Assembly (NCBI RefSeq): GCF_001808185.1
Contig: NZ_CP017668.1
Coordinates: 372,001 to 436,000, forward strand
Direction of reading: 5' to 3'
DNA length: 64,000 nucleotides
DNA from: Jeongeupia sp. USM3
GTDB lineage: Bacteria > Pseudomonadota > Gammaproteobacteria > Burkholderiales > Chitinibacteraceae
The position numbers and the translations under genes are program-made. This document shows positions 34,943-44,140 of this stretch, in pieces; position 1 is the stretch's first letter, and each line of letters opens with the position of its first letter. The notes beneath the pieces are model-generated. The model saw nothing but the letters and a program-made list of their open reading frames with translations. It did no database searches and had not been told where the DNA came from.

Positions 34943-36469
34943 ATGGCAACGATTACCTCGAACGGCGGCTCAGGGCTCGACATCAATTCGATTGTCAGCC
35001 AGCTGATGCAGATCGAGCAGCAGCCGATCGCCAAGCTCAACTCGAAGGAGGTGAGCTTCCAGTCGCAGCTGAGCGCGCTGGGCGCGGTCAAGGGGGCGGT
35101 GTCGGGGTTGCAGAGCGCCATGGCGGCGTTGCTCGACATCAACAAGCTCAACGGTGTGAAGACGACGTCGAGCGCGTCGGACATCGCGACGATCACCGCC
35201 AGCAATACGGCCGATCTCGGCAGCTTTGCACTCGAGGTGTCGCAATTGGCCAAGGCACAGCGCATCACGACCAACGCCACGGATGGTGGTGGCGCGCCGC
35301 TGTACAAGAACGCCGATGCGGTACTCGCGACAGGTGACCTGAGCGGACTCAAACTGACGTTTACGTTCGGCACCGCCTCGGGCGGCGGATTTACCACCAA
35401 CCCGGACGTCAAGGCGGCGACCGTTGATCTGAGCGATGCCAACAAGGACGGCAAGCTTTCCCTGGGTGAAGTGCGCGATGCGATCAACAAGAAATCCGAC
35501 CTCGGTGTGACTGCGTCCATCGTCAAGGAGACCGACAACAGCGTGCGGCTGGTGCTGACCGGTGCCAAGACCGGCGAAAAAATGGCGTTCAAGCTCGACG
35601 TGAATGCCGGCGCAGCAACATCGTCCGGGCTGAATGAACTGGCGTTCGACCCGACCGCACCGTCGGGCAGCTTCGGCATCCTGCCGGGCGACGCTGCGCA
35701 GAATGCAAAGGCGAAGATCAACGGCATCGACGTCGTCAGTCAGAGCAATACGCTGACGGATGTAGTTGGCGGCCTGACGATCAACTTGCTGAAAACGACG
35801 ATCGATTCGGCCGGCAAGTCCACGCCGGTGACGCTGACATCCCAGCGCGACAGTGGTGCGATCAAGACGGCAATGACGGCCTTCGTCAAGGCCTACAACG
35901 ACATGCAAGCCACGATCAGCTCGGCTTCGGGCTACGACGCGAAAACCAAGACCGGTGGCATCCTGCAGGGTGATGCATCGGTCCGTGGCGTGCAGAATCA
36001 GCTGCGGGGCATGCTGGGTGTGTCGTTCGGTAGCGGTGACGACGCGATCAAGACGCTGTCGCAACTGGGTGTCTCGTTCCAGCAGGACGGCAAGCTGGCG
36101 CTCGATTCGACCAAGCTCGACAAGGCGGTCACCAACAACCTGGATTCGGTACTGTCGTTTCTCGGCGCCTATGACAAGACCAAGAACCCGACCAAACCGC
36201 CGGAATCGACCCAGGACAGCTTCGGCTACAAGCTCAACGACATGCTCGACAAGATGCTGACCAAGGGCGGCACGCTCGACAGCCGTACCGATGGCATCAA
36301 TCGCAGCATCAAGCTGCTTAGTGATCAGCGGACCACGATGACCGCCAAGCTGACCGAAACCGAAGCCCGGCTGCGCAAGCAGTACGTCGCGCTCGACCAG
36401 ACGCTGACCAAGATGCAGCAAAGCAGTTCGTCGTTGATGGCGATGCTGGCTAGCCTGTCGGCCAACTGA
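34943..36469 (+). CDS. fliD: Flagellar filament cap protein FliD
   Basis: The 508-residue hook-associated protein 2 caps the growing filament and folds flagellin subunits. The N-terminal FliD domain begins SGLDINSIVSQLMQIEQQPI, and the C-terminal coiled region (INRSIKLLSDQRTTMTAKL, then LRKQYVALDQTLTKMQQSSS) is typical. An AAAAGGAAA site precedes the ATG. The variable middle carries a DANKDGKLSLGEVRDAI segment that looks like an EF-hand-type DxDxDG loop, probably coincidental or a calcium site. Confidence 0.96.
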   Translation: MATITSNGGSGLDINSIVSQLMQIEQQPIAKLNSKEVSFQSQLSALGAVKGAVSGLQSAMAALLDINKLNGVKTTSSASDIATITASNTADLGSFALEVSQLAKAQRITTNATDGGGAPLYKNADAVLATGDLSGLKLTFTFGTASGGGFTTNPDVKAATVDLSDANKDGKLSLGEVRDAINKKSDLGVTASIVKETDNSVRLVLTGAKTGEKMAFKLDVNAGAATSSGLNELAFDPTAPSGSFGILPGDAAQNAKAKINGIDVVSQSNTLTDVVGGLTINLLKTTIDSAGKSTPVTLTSQRDSGAIKTAMTAFVKAYNDMQATISSASGYDAKTKTGGILQGDASVRGVQNQLRGMLGVSFGSGDDAIKTLSQLGVSFQQDGKLALDSTKLDKAVTNNLDSVLSFLGAYDKTKNPTKPPESTQDSFGYKLNDMLDKMLTKGGTLDSRTDGINRSIKLLSDQRTTMTAKLTETEARLRKQYVALDQTLTKMQQSSSSLMAMLASLSAN

Positions 36470-36494
36470 TCGGCACGCTGAAAAGGAAAGACTG

Positions 36495-36953
36495 ATGTTG
36501 GGAATGAAAAAAGCGCTGAACGCCTACGGCCAGACCTCGGTGGAAATGGCGGTCGACGTTGCCTGCCCGCACAGGCTGGTGACGATGCTGTTCGACGGCG
36601 CGATCAAGGCCGTGGCGATGGCCAGGATGCATCTCGAGGCCGGCAATGTCGCCGAGAAAGGCATGGCGACGTCGAAGGCGATTGCGATCGTCGATGACGG
36701 CCTGCGCCTGTCGCTCGACAAGAACCAGGGCGGCGAGCTGGCCGACAACCTCGACGCGCTGTATGAATACATCAGCAACCAGTTGCTGCAGGCCAATCTG
36801 CGCAACGATGTCGCGCTGTTCGATGAAGTGCTCGGTTTGCTCGGCGGCCTCAAGCAGTCGTGGGAGGCGATCGACCCGGTAGCGCAAGCCGCACAGGCGG
36901 CCGAGGCGCCGCGTCAGGATTCGGCCAGCGTGCTCAGCTATGGCCGCGCCTGA
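36495..36953 (+). CDS. fliS: Flagellin export chaperone FliS
   Basis: The 152-residue helical chaperone binds the C-terminus of flagellin before export. Family features: LNAYGQTSVEMAVDVACPHRLVTMLFDGAI and the later YEYISNQLLQANLRNDVALFDEVLGLL. An AAGGAAAG site lies 9 bases ahead of the ATG. The last 20 residues are a disordered tail, and the fliT-like gene starts inside it. Confidence 0.95.
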   Translation: MLGMKKALNAYGQTSVEMAVDVACPHRLVTMLFDGAIKAVAMARMHLEAGNVAEKGMATSKAIAIVDDGLRLSLDKNQGGELADNLDALYEYISNQLLQANLRNDVALFDEVLGLLGGLKQSWEAIDPVAQAAQAAEAPRQDSASVLSYGRA

Positions 36954-37251
36954 TTCCCTCGCGGCGCTGCGCACCCTGCGGGACAGCCTGCTGGGCGTGC
37001 AGGCTGCGCTCGACTCCGGCGATCCCGATACGGTGCTCGACGCACTGGCCCGCTACGATGCGGCTGCCGATGCGCAGCAGGTGGTCGACTGGCGCGCCTC
37101 GCCACAGCGGGCGCAGGCCGAAGCCTTGCTGCGCGAGTCGCAGGCGCTGCTGGCGGCGCTGATGCCGCTGATCCGCCAGGCGCGGGACGAGTCGCAGGGG
37201 GCGCTGCAAAACCTGCACAACACCGATAAACTGAATCGAGCCTATCGCTGA
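36940..37251 (+). CDS. fliT: FliT-like flagellar protein
   Basis: The 103-residue helical protein starts 14 bases before the fliS stop. It has the size, helical make-up and position (right after fliS) of FliT, the FliD export chaperone, but sequence similarity within this family is low and I see no strict motif. The end QNLHNTDKLNRAYR resembles the C-terminal part of FliT-type proteins. Confidence 0.65.
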   Translation: MAAPDSLAALRTLRDSLLGVQAALDSGDPDTVLDALARYDAAADAQQVVDWRASPQRAQAEALLRESQALLAALMPLIRQARDESQGALQNLHNTDKLNRAYR

Positions 37252-37275
37252 ATTCCGGCCCCAAGGGCATCGAGC

Positions 37276-37668
37276 ATGAACGGCATTGTGATCACCTGGC
37301 AGCAACTGCTTTACATCAGTCTGGCCCTGATCGTGTTTTACGTCGCGCAGTTGCTGTTCTTTCTCAAGCGGCATGGCTGGCACTGGCCGCACCATAGGGT
37401 GTCGTCTGCCGACGCGCTGGCCCAGGAGGTCATTGCGCTGCGGCAGGAGGTGGAGCGGCTCAAGATCAGGCTGGCTGCCCAGCAGGTCGAGGCGGTGGCG
37501 AGCGGCATCGAACCGCATGAAGAGCTGCCGGCCGAGTCGCCGTACGCGCACGCGATCCGGCTGGCAAAGCAGGGCGCAGAGGCGTCGCAGGTGGCCTCGG
37601 TATGCGGCCTGTCGCGCGGAGAGGTCGACCTGATCATCGCGCTGTACCGCAAGCCGGGGCGTCAATAG
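37276..37668 (+). CDS. DUF2802 membrane-anchored protein
   Basis: The 130-residue protein has one N-terminal transmembrane helix (LLYISLALIVFYVAQLLFFL), a coiled coil (ALAQEVIALRQEVERLKIRLA) and a C-terminal helix-turn-helix-like segment (AIRLAKQGAEASQVASVCGLSRGEVDLI). This matches DUF2802, often found in flagellar clusters; its function is unknown to me. It sits 2 bases upstream of the FliK-like gene. Confidence 0.75.
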   Translation: MNGIVITWQQLLYISLALIVFYVAQLLFFLKRHGWHWPHHRVSSADALAQEVIALRQEVERLKIRLAAQQVEAVASGIEPHEELPAESPYAHAIRLAKQGAEASQVASVCGLSRGEVDLIIALYRKPGRQ

Positions 37669-37670
37669 CG

Positions 37671-38672
37671 ATGCTGCCGGGCAGTATCGGCCTGCTGCAG
37701 CAATACCTGCAGGGCCAGACCCCGCTGATCGATGCCGGGACCTTGCCGGCGCCGACCGAAGCGCCGCTGCTGACGCTGGGCGAGCGCCTTCAGGCCATCG
37801 TGCGCAACGAGCTGCCCGGTGGCCGCTTTCTGGTCCAGATCAAGGATCAGTTGCTCGATCTCAACCTGCCACGCAATACCGAGCCAGGCACCACTGTCGA
37901 GCTTGAGGTCGTCTCGGCCTCGCCAACGCTGCGCTTTGCCTTGCTGCAAGGCGACGCGACGCCGCGCCCGGCGACGACACTCAGTTCGGCGGCACGGGTG
38001 CTGGCCGAGCTGCTTCGTCCCGGCGAAGGGAAGCCTGCCGGCGTCGATCCGGTGCCGCTGATGGCTCGCGGCGCGGCGCCCGACGCCATGCAACTGGCGG
38101 CACGTCTGACGCAGGTGGTCAACGACAGCGGAATTTTCTACGAATCGCACCAGGCCGACTGGGCGCGCGGCGAACGGCCGCTGCAGGCGTTGATGCGCGA
38201 GCCGCAGAACAACCTGCCGGAGGCGCGGGAGCCGGTGTCGCGCGATGCCGGCGCAGCCGGCGGAACGGGCGACGGCAGGCTGAACGATGCCAAGGCCGTG
38301 CTGGGCCAGCTCGTGCAACGGCAGCTCGACACCCTCGACCAGAACGGCATCATCTGGCAGGGGCAGGCGTGGCAAGGCCAGCCGTTGCGCTGGACGCTGA
38401 ACGTCGAAGCGGCCGACGAACATGCCGCCGCCACGGATGATGCCCAGCTCAAGCGCTGGCAAACCCGGCTCGACCTCGACCTTCCGCGACTGGGGTCGGT
38501 GTCGGTCGTGGCCGAGCTGCAGGGCGGGCGGTTCAATATCCGCTTTATCGCACCGAGCGACGAGACCCGTGCGGCACTGCAGGGCGGCCAACCAGCCTTG
38601 GCTGCGCGCTTTGCTGCCGCGGGGCTGGCGCTGGCCGCGACGCCGGCCATTGTCGACGGTCCGGATGAATAA
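37671..38672 (+). CDS. FliK-like flagellar hook-length control protein
   Basis: The 333-residue protein ends in a FliK C-terminal-type domain (RLDLDLPRLGSVSVVAELQGGRFNIRF, then ALQGGQPALAARFAAAGL), which in FliK touches FlhB to switch export from hook to filament. The N-terminal half is Ala/Pro-rich. It is probably a second FliK-like protein rather than the main FliK, whose gene usually sits in the fli basal-body operon. The following FlhB-C-like gene starts before its stop, which supports a paired function. Confidence 0.75.
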   Translation: MLPGSIGLLQQYLQGQTPLIDAGTLPAPTEAPLLTLGERLQAIVRNELPGGRFLVQIKDQLLDLNLPRNTEPGTTVELEVVSASPTLRFALLQGDATPRPATTLSSAARVLAELLRPGEGKPAGVDPVPLMARGAAPDAMQLAARLTQVVNDSGIFYESHQADWARGERPLQALMREPQNNLPEAREPVSRDAGAAGGTGDGRLNDAKAVLGQLVQRQLDTLDQNGIIWQGQAWQGQPLRWTLNVEAADEHAAATDDAQLKRWQTRLDLDLPRLGSVSVVAELQGGRFNIRFIAPSDETRAALQGGQPALAARFAAAGLALAATPAIVDGPDE

Positions 38673-39057
38673 GCCCAAAAGCCGCCAGCAGGCGGTGGCG
38701 CTGGCCTATGGCGAAGGCAGTGGCGCGCCGCGCGTCGTTGCCAAGGGGCAGGGGCTGACCGCCGAAAAAATCATCGAAAAGGCGCACGCGGCCGGGGTGT
38801 TCGTCCACGAATCGCCCGAACTGGTGTCGCTGTTGATGCAGGTCGACCTTGACCGGCATATTCCGCCGCAGCTCTACCGTGCGGTGGCCGAGCTGCTGGC
38901 CTTCATCTACCTGCTCGAAGCCGGCGCCGACGTCAGTCCGCCGGCGTTCGACCTGCCGGCCGAGCTTTCTCCGCCCGCGGCAGGCGGGCACTCAGAACGC
39001 GCCGATCGCCTTGAACATGACGATGACGATCAGCAGCGGCGAGATATAGCGCAGTAG
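38665..39057 (+). CDS. FlhB C-terminal-domain-like protein
   Basis: Residues 1-100 resemble the cytoplasmic domain of the export-gate protein FlhB: AVALAYGEGSGAPRVVAKGQGLTAEKII, then HESPELVSLLMQVDLDRHIPPQLYRAVAELLAFIY. The NPTH autocleavage site and all membrane helices are absent, as in known stand-alone FlhB-C (FhlB) proteins. It overlaps the FliK-like gene by 8 bases. The last 22 codons run antisense through the end of the NSS transporter gene, an unusual 66-base convergent overlap. Confidence 0.85.
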   Translation: MNKPKSRQQAVALAYGEGSGAPRVVAKGQGLTAEKIIEKAHAAGVFVHESPELVSLLMQVDLDRHIPPQLYRAVAELLAFIYLLEAGADVSPPAFDLPAELSPPAAGGHSERADRLEHDDDDQQRRDIAQ

Positions 39058-40341
39058 CACGAACAGCGCGCCCACCAGCTTGCCGTTGTCGAGCGCGCCG
39101 TCGTTCGACAGGCCGGCGCGCAGCCTGGGCAGCCCGTAGTGCCAGCCGACAAACAGGCAGATCAGGATGCCGCCGAGCGGCAGCAGCACGTTCGAACTCA
39201 GGTAATCGAACAGGTCGAACGCATTCAGCCCGAACAGCGTCCAGTGTTGCGTCAGGCTTTGCGACAGCGAAGCCGGTGCACCGAGCAGCGCGATCACGGC
39301 CAGCGTGGCCAGCGTGGCCTTCCTGCGACTCCACGACCAGCGCTCGGTCATCATTGCTACCGGCACTTCCAGAATCGACAGGATCGCGCCGAGCGATGCC
39401 ACCGCAGTCAGGACGAAAAACAGCGTCATGAAGATGCTGCCGCCGGGCATGCTGTCGAATACGGCCGGAATCGTCATGAACACCAGCGACGGGCCGGCGG
39501 CCGGCTCGAAACCGAAGGCGAACACGGCCGGAAAGATCGCCATCCCGGCGAGCAGCGACACGCTCAGGTCGGCGAGCATGACGCGCGCGGCCGTGGTCGG
39601 GATGTTCTGCTCCGGGCGGAAGTAGCTGCCGTAGGTCAGCATCGTCCCCATGCCGATCGACAGTTTGAAGAACGCCAGCCCCAGCGCAGTCAGCAGTACG
39701 CCGGTGTTGATCTTGGTGAAATCCGGTGCGAACAGGAAGCGCAGACCCTCGGCCGCGCCGGGTAGCGTCAGGCTGCGGACGCACAGCGCGATCAGCAGCA
39801 GGAACAGCAGTGGCATCAGCTTCTTGGCCGCGGCCTCGATGCCTTTGGATACGCCGAGCATGATGATGCCGCCGGTCAGCGCCAGTACCAGCCATTGCCA
39901 GAGCAGCGCCTGTGCGGGCGACGAGACGAGCGCGCCGAAGGTTGCCTTGGCGGCAACCGGATCGGTGTGGCCGAGTGCGCCGGTAAGGCTCTTGACCACA
40001 TAGGCAAACACCCAGCCGGCCACTTCGGTGTAGAAGGCGAGGATCAGCACCGCGGCCACCAGCCCCATATAGCCGATGCTTTTCCAGAACGGTTGCCTGG
40101 GCGAGAGGATCTCGAAGCTGCTGACCGCGTTGGCGCGGGCGGTGCGGCCGAGCATGATCTCGGCGATCATCACCGGCAGACCGACGAGCAGCGTTGCCAG
40201 CAGGTAAACGAGCAGGAAACCGGCGCCGCCGTTGGTGCCGGTCAGGTAGGGGAACTTCCAGATGTTACCGAGCCCGACCGCCGAGCCCAGCGTGGCGACC
40301 AGAACGCCAAAAGTAGATGTAAAGCCGTCGCGTTGCGCCAT
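38992..40341 (-). CDS. Sodium-dependent transporter, NSS family
   Basis: The 449-residue LeuT-fold carrier has 11-12 membrane segments. TM1 carries LGSAVGLGNIWKFPYL, the unwound sodium/substrate site of the neurotransmitter:sodium symporter family, and TM6 shows FKLSIGMGTMLTYGSYF. Bacterial members import amino acids or related compounds; the substrate cannot be predicted here. ATG 40341 (MAQRDGFTSTFG) fits the family N-terminus. Confidence 0.93.
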   Translation of the reverse strand: MAQRDGFTSTFGVLVATLGSAVGLGNIWKFPYLTGTNGGAGFLLVYLLATLLVGLPVMIAEIMLGRTARANAVSSFEILSPRQPFWKSIGYMGLVAAVLILAFYTEVAGWVFAYVVKSLTGALGHTDPVAAKATFGALVSSPAQALLWQWLVLALTGGIIMLGVSKGIEAAAKKLMPLLFLLLIALCVRSLTLPGAAEGLRFLFAPDFTKINTGVLLTALGLAFFKLSIGMGTMLTYGSYFRPEQNIPTTAARVMLADLSVSLLAGMAIFPAVFAFGFEPAAGPSLVFMTIPAVFDSMPGGSIFMTLFFVLTAVASLGAILSILEVPVAMMTERWSWSRRKATLATLAVIALLGAPASLSQSLTQHWTLFGLNAFDLFDYLSSNVLLPLGGILICLFVGWHYGLPRLRAGLSNDGALDNGKLVGALFVLLRYISPLLIVIVMFKAIGAF

Positions 40342-40517
40342 GGCGCGTACTCCCGGGTATGGTCGCCGCTCGGGCTGCGCACGGGTCATGCGGGCGACTC
40401 AATTGCGTCATAGACCGCGCCGGGATCGCCGGCGAGGACAAAGGCGCGGATTATGACCCCGACCGGCCGATCTGTCGCTTCGGGAAATCCGCAGCGCAGA
40501 CGCGGTAAAATGAACGG

Positions 40518-42383
40518 ATGAACGCTGAAACACCCGCCACCCCGGCCACCGATGCCCGACTTGCCGCGCTGATCGAGCACGTCAAGGCGCTGCCGCACCT
40601 GCCCGGTGTGTACCGCTACCTCGATGCCGAAGGGGCCATACTCTACGTCGGCAAGGCACTCGACCTGCGCAAGCGCGTCGGTTCGTACTTCCAGAAGAGC
40701 GACCATGGCCCGCGCATCCGGCTGATGCTGGCGCAAGTCGCGAAAATCGAGACGACGGTCGTGCGCAGCGAAGCCGAAGCGCTCGTGCTCGAGAACAACC
40801 TGATCAAGGCGCTTTCACCGCGGTACAACATCCTGTTCCGCGACGACAAGAGCTATCCCTACGTGATGATCAGCGGCCACGCGTCACCGCGGCTGGCCTA
40901 TTACCGCGGCGCGCTCGACAAGCGCAACCAGTACTTCGGGCCGTTCCCGAACGGCTACGTGGTGAAGGAGTCGCTGCAGCTGCTGCAGAAGGTGTTCAAG
41001 CTGCGCACCTGCGAGGACACGGTGTTTGCCAATCGCTCGCGCCCCTGTCTGCTGCACCAGATCAAGCGCTGCTCGGCGCCGTGCGTCGGCCTGATCAGCC
41101 CGGAGGCGTACCGGCACGATGTCGACAGCGCGGCGCTGTTCCTCAGCGGCAAGGCCACCGAGCTGCTGGACGAACTGCAGCAGCAGATGCAGGCCGCGTC
41201 GGAAAGCTGGGATTTCGAACGGGCGGCGATGCTGCGCGATCAGGTCCAGGCGCTGGCCAAGATTCAGGAAAAACAGTTCGTCTCCAGCAACACCAGCGAG
41301 CGCGATGCCGACATCGTGGCCTGCGTCGTCAAGGACGGCATGGTCTGCGTGAACCTGGCGATGGTGCGTGGCGGACGCCACGTCGGCGACAAGAACCTGT
41401 TCCCCAGTCATGCCGATGACTACGACGCGGCCGACGCGTTGTCGGCCTTCCTGGCGCAGCACTATCTCGATCGCAGCGTTCCGCCCATGGTGCTGTGCGA
41501 CCCCGCCCCGCCCGATGCCGAGGTGATCGCCTCGCTGCTGTCGGACCAGGCGGGACGTGCGGTGCGGCTCAACAGCAACCCGAATGGCGAGCGCAGGGTC
41601 TGGCTGGAGATGGCCAGAAAGAACGCCGAGCTGGCGATCGCGCTCAGGCTCGGCCAGTCCGCGACGCAGGCCGGCCGGCTTGCGGCGCTGGTCGAGGCGC
41701 TGAACCTGCCCGAAGAAACGCAGCGGATCGAGTGTTTCGACATCTCGCACACGATGGGCGAACTGACCGTTGCATCCTGCGTGGTGTTCGACCGCGGCGA
41801 CATGCAGCCGAAGGAATACCGCCGCTACAACATCCCCACGAGTGGTGAAGGGGCCATCACCGGCGGCGACGACTATGCCGCGATGAAGCAGGTGCTCGAG
41901 CGCCGTTACGGCAAGATCGCCGCCGGAGAGGGCGTGGTGCCCGACGTGATCCTGATCGACGGTGGCAAGGGTCAACTGACGCAGGCCGAGGCGGTGATGG
42001 CCGAAGTCGGGCTGACGCAGCCGACGCTGATCGGCGTCGCCAAGGGCGAAACACGCAAGGCCGGGCTCGAGCAACTGATTCTGGCGACGACGCACGAGGT
42101 CAAACACCTGAAGCGCGACCATCCCGGCCTGCATCTGGTGCAGCAGATCCGCGACGAGTCGCACCGCTTCGCGATCACCGGCCACCGGGCGCGCCGCGCC
42201 AAGGCGAGGGTGGCGTCGAGCCTCGAGGACATCGACGGTGTTGGCCCGAAGCGCCGGCAGCGGCTGCTGGCGCGCTTTGGCGGGTTACAGGGCGTGAAGG
42301 CGGCGAGTGTCGACGACCTGATGCTCGTCGACGGCATCAACGCCGCGCTGGCCGAGAAGATCTACGCGGCGCTGCGCGGCTGA
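40518..42383 (+). CDS. uvrC: Excinuclease ABC subunit C
   Basis: The 621-residue UvrC makes the 3' and 5' incisions in nucleotide excision repair. In order: GIY-YIG nuclease (LPGVYRYLDAEGAILYVGKA), a Cys-rich stretch (RPCLLHQIKRCSAPCVG), the UvrB-binding UVR motif (ELQQQMQAASESWDFERAAMLRDQV), an RNase H-like nuclease (ECFDISHTMGE, LIDGGKGQ) and a C-terminal HhH2 pair. The 3' end overlaps the convergent GNAT gene by 22 bases. Confidence 0.97.
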   Translation: MNAETPATPATDARLAALIEHVKALPHLPGVYRYLDAEGAILYVGKALDLRKRVGSYFQKSDHGPRIRLMLAQVAKIETTVVRSEAEALVLENNLIKALSPRYNILFRDDKSYPYVMISGHASPRLAYYRGALDKRNQYFGPFPNGYVVKESLQLLQKVFKLRTCEDTVFANRSRPCLLHQIKRCSAPCVGLISPEAYRHDVDSAALFLSGKATELLDELQQQMQAASESWDFERAAMLRDQVQALAKIQEKQFVSSNTSERDADIVACVVKDGMVCVNLAMVRGGRHVGDKNLFPSHADDYDAADALSAFLAQHYLDRSVPPMVLCDPAPPDAEVIASLLSDQAGRAVRLNSNPNGERRVWLEMARKNAELAIALRLGQSATQAGRLAALVEALNLPEETQRIECFDISHTMGELTVASCVVFDRGDMQPKEYRRYNIPTSGEGAITGGDDYAAMKQVLERRYGKIAAGEGVVPDVILIDGGKGQLTQAEAVMAEVGLTQPTLIGVAKGETRKAGLEQLILATTHEVKHLKRDHPGLHLVQQIRDESHRFAITGHRARRAKARVASSLEDIDGVGPKRRQRLLARFGGLQGVKAASVDDLMLVDGINAALAEKIYAALRG

Positions 42384-42823
42384 ACGCCTCGGTACTCCAT
42401 GACTTCTTCGCCGCCGATCAGCTCGCCGGTGGCGGTCCAGCCGCAATGGCGGTAGAAGCCGTGGGCGCGGACCGTCGGGTCCGGATTGGCGACGAGCCAG
42501 ATCCGGGCGTGGCCGAGCGATTGCAGCCAGCCGACGACGTGATCGAGCAGCGCCTTGCCGATGCCGCGGCCCTCGTAGTCGGGCAGCATCGCCAGCACCA
42601 GCATCTCGCCGCTGGCGCGATCGCCGCTGGCAAAGCCGACGATGCTACCGTCGGCCTCGCACAGCCAGCCCTTGATCTCGTCTCGCTGCATCGCTGCGGC
42701 ACTGGATTCGGGGGTGATGCCGTAGCCGGCGAGCTCCTCGACGCCAAGGGCGTTCTCGCGTGTCTGCGCCCGCAGCGCGAACAGTGCGGGCAGATCGTCG
42801 GGGCGGGTTTCGCGAATGTGCAT
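42362..42823 (-). CDS. GNAT-family N-acetyltransferase
   Basis: The 153-residue protein has the GNAT fold: MHIRETRPDDLPALFALR at the start, the acetyl-CoA loop LPDYEGRGIGKALLDHV and GFYRHCGWTATGE near the end. The substrate is unknown. ATG 42823 is 8 bases from an AAAGGA; a second in-frame ATG at 42829 overlaps the upstream stop as ATGA but is only 2 bases from that site. It follows the DUF1415 gene directly. Confidence 0.88.
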   Translation of the reverse strand: MHIRETRPDDLPALFALRAQTRENALGVEELAGYGITPESSAAAMQRDEIKGWLCEADGSIVGFASGDRASGEMLVLAMLPDYEGRGIGKALLDHVVGWLQSLGHARIWLVANPDPTVRAHGFYRHCGWTATGELIGGEEVMEYRGVQPRSAA

Positions 42824-42825
42824 GT

Positions 42826-43368
42826 TCATTCCTTTGGGCCGATTTGCAGCGCATCCCAGCCGGCGTGGCCGAGCTTTTCGAGCGTAGCGATATTGCGTTC
42901 GAAAATGACCGACGCATCGGGGAACGCCGCTGTGGCACGGGCGATGCTGTCCTCGCGCAGCAGGTGCAGCGTCGGGTACGGTGACCGGTTGGTGTAGTTG
43001 CCGATGTCGTCGGGTTCGGTGCCGGCGAACTGGAAGCGCGGGTGAAAACTGGCGACTTGCAGCACGCCGTCGAGGCCGTGCTCGCCCACGGCTTCCTCGG
43101 CAATGCCGACGACGTCGTTGAAGACGAGAAAATCGTCGAACAGTGTCGGGTGGATCAGCAGCGTCGTGTCGATCCGTTCCGGGTCGCTCGCTGCGAGCAG
43201 ATCGAGCTCGCGGTCGAGCTCCTCGAGGAAAGCATCGAGGTGGCGCGCTTCGCTGACCACGTAGCGGACCTGCTCCTTGACGTAAACGGCCTTGGCGAAC
43301 GGGCACAGGTTCAGCCCGATGACGGCCTTTTCCAGCCAGTCGCGCGTGGCGTCGATCACGTGTTGCAT
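42826..43368 (-). CDS. DUF1415-family protein
   Basis: The 180-residue protein matches DUF1415: WLEKAVIGLNLCPFAKAVYVKEQVRYVVS near the N-terminus and VLQVASFHPRFQFAGTEPDDIGNYTNRSPYP in the centre. The conserved Cys-Pro-Phe and the His/Asp-rich centre suggest an enzyme, but none has been assigned as far as I know. No signal peptide. It is followed at once by the GNAT gene. Confidence 0.88.
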   Translation of the reverse strand: MQHVIDATRDWLEKAVIGLNLCPFAKAVYVKEQVRYVVSEARHLDAFLEELDRELDLLAASDPERIDTTLLIHPTLFDDFLVFNDVVGIAEEAVGEHGLDGVLQVASFHPRFQFAGTEPDDIGNYTNRSPYPTLHLLREDSIARATAAFPDASVIFERNIATLEKLGHAGWDALQIGPKE

Positions 43369-43437
43369 CGGGCAGATCCTCGTCTTGTCGTTCGAGGCGT
43401 GATTCTGCCGCCGCGACCGCGTTTGTGCCAGCCGGGC

Positions 43438-43917
43438 TCAGCCGGCCGCCGCCTTCGGCAGCGGTTCGCGTGCCTTGGGCTTCTTGCGCACGTACAGCGT
43501 CTTGTTGACCCGGGCGACAACCTCGCCGCTGGCGTCGACGATGTCGATCCGGAACTGCGGCAGATATTTCTCGCCGCCGTCGGTCCGGGTGCGGATGTCG
43601 TCGAGCGTGGCCTGGTCGAGCCGGAAGCGCGCGGTCACGACGCCGCGCCCGGGGGCAAGGAAATCGATGCCGGCGGCCTGATCCCAGACGTAGTAATCGC
43701 GGCCGAGTACGTGCATCAGCATCAGCATGTACCAGGGGTCGGTCATCGCGAACAGGCTGCCGCCGAAATGGGTGCCGACATAGTTGCGGTTGTACCAGCG
43801 CAGCCGCAACTCGACGTCGACCTCGCGGAAGTCGTCGGTAATCCGCGTGGCGTGGATGCCGGTCAGCAGGAAAGGGGGCCACCCGTTGATCAGGTGGCGC
43901 AGCAGGCGTGCGTTCAT
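43438..43917 (-). CDS. DUF4442 hot-dog-fold thioesterase-like protein
   Basis: The 159-residue protein resembles DUF4442/YiiD-C-type hot-dog proteins related to PaaI thioesterases: RLRWYNRNYVGTHFGGSLFAMTDPWYMLML holds the fold's central helix, and the later strand region runs GVVTARFRLDQATLDDI. Acyl-CoA or acyl-ACP hydrolysis is possible but not shown by sequence. It has a Lys-rich tail. The next gene upstream diverges from it. Confidence 0.82.
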   Translation of the reverse strand: MNARLLRHLINGWPPFLLTGIHATRITDDFREVDVELRLRWYNRNYVGTHFGGSLFAMTDPWYMLMLMHVLGRDYYVWDQAAGIDFLAPGRGVVTARFRLDQATLDDIRTRTDGGEKYLPQFRIDIVDASGEVVARVNKTLYVRKKPKAREPLPKAAAG

Positions 43918-44140
43918 TTGAGCGGGGCTCCCGGAGCAATGCCCGCCACGGTGTCAAACGATCGTTTTATTGTCAATCGCGGCCGGTACCGGTGTCGCCG
44001 TTTGTCACGCCGAAGCCCAGGCGGCGTTCGCCGCCAGCATCGTTCACCGACATGCCCCGGGGCGGATGCGATTGTGTGTTTCGCGCAACCGGGGCAAACG
44101 CTAGAATGCGGTACTTTCCTGCCTTGCCGACGTTGCACCG

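Noticed and set aside
35440..35500. EF-hand-like loop in FliD (DANKDGKLSLGE)
   Set aside because: A single DxDxDG-like loop in a variable region. It could bind calcium, but it is not enough for a functional claim.
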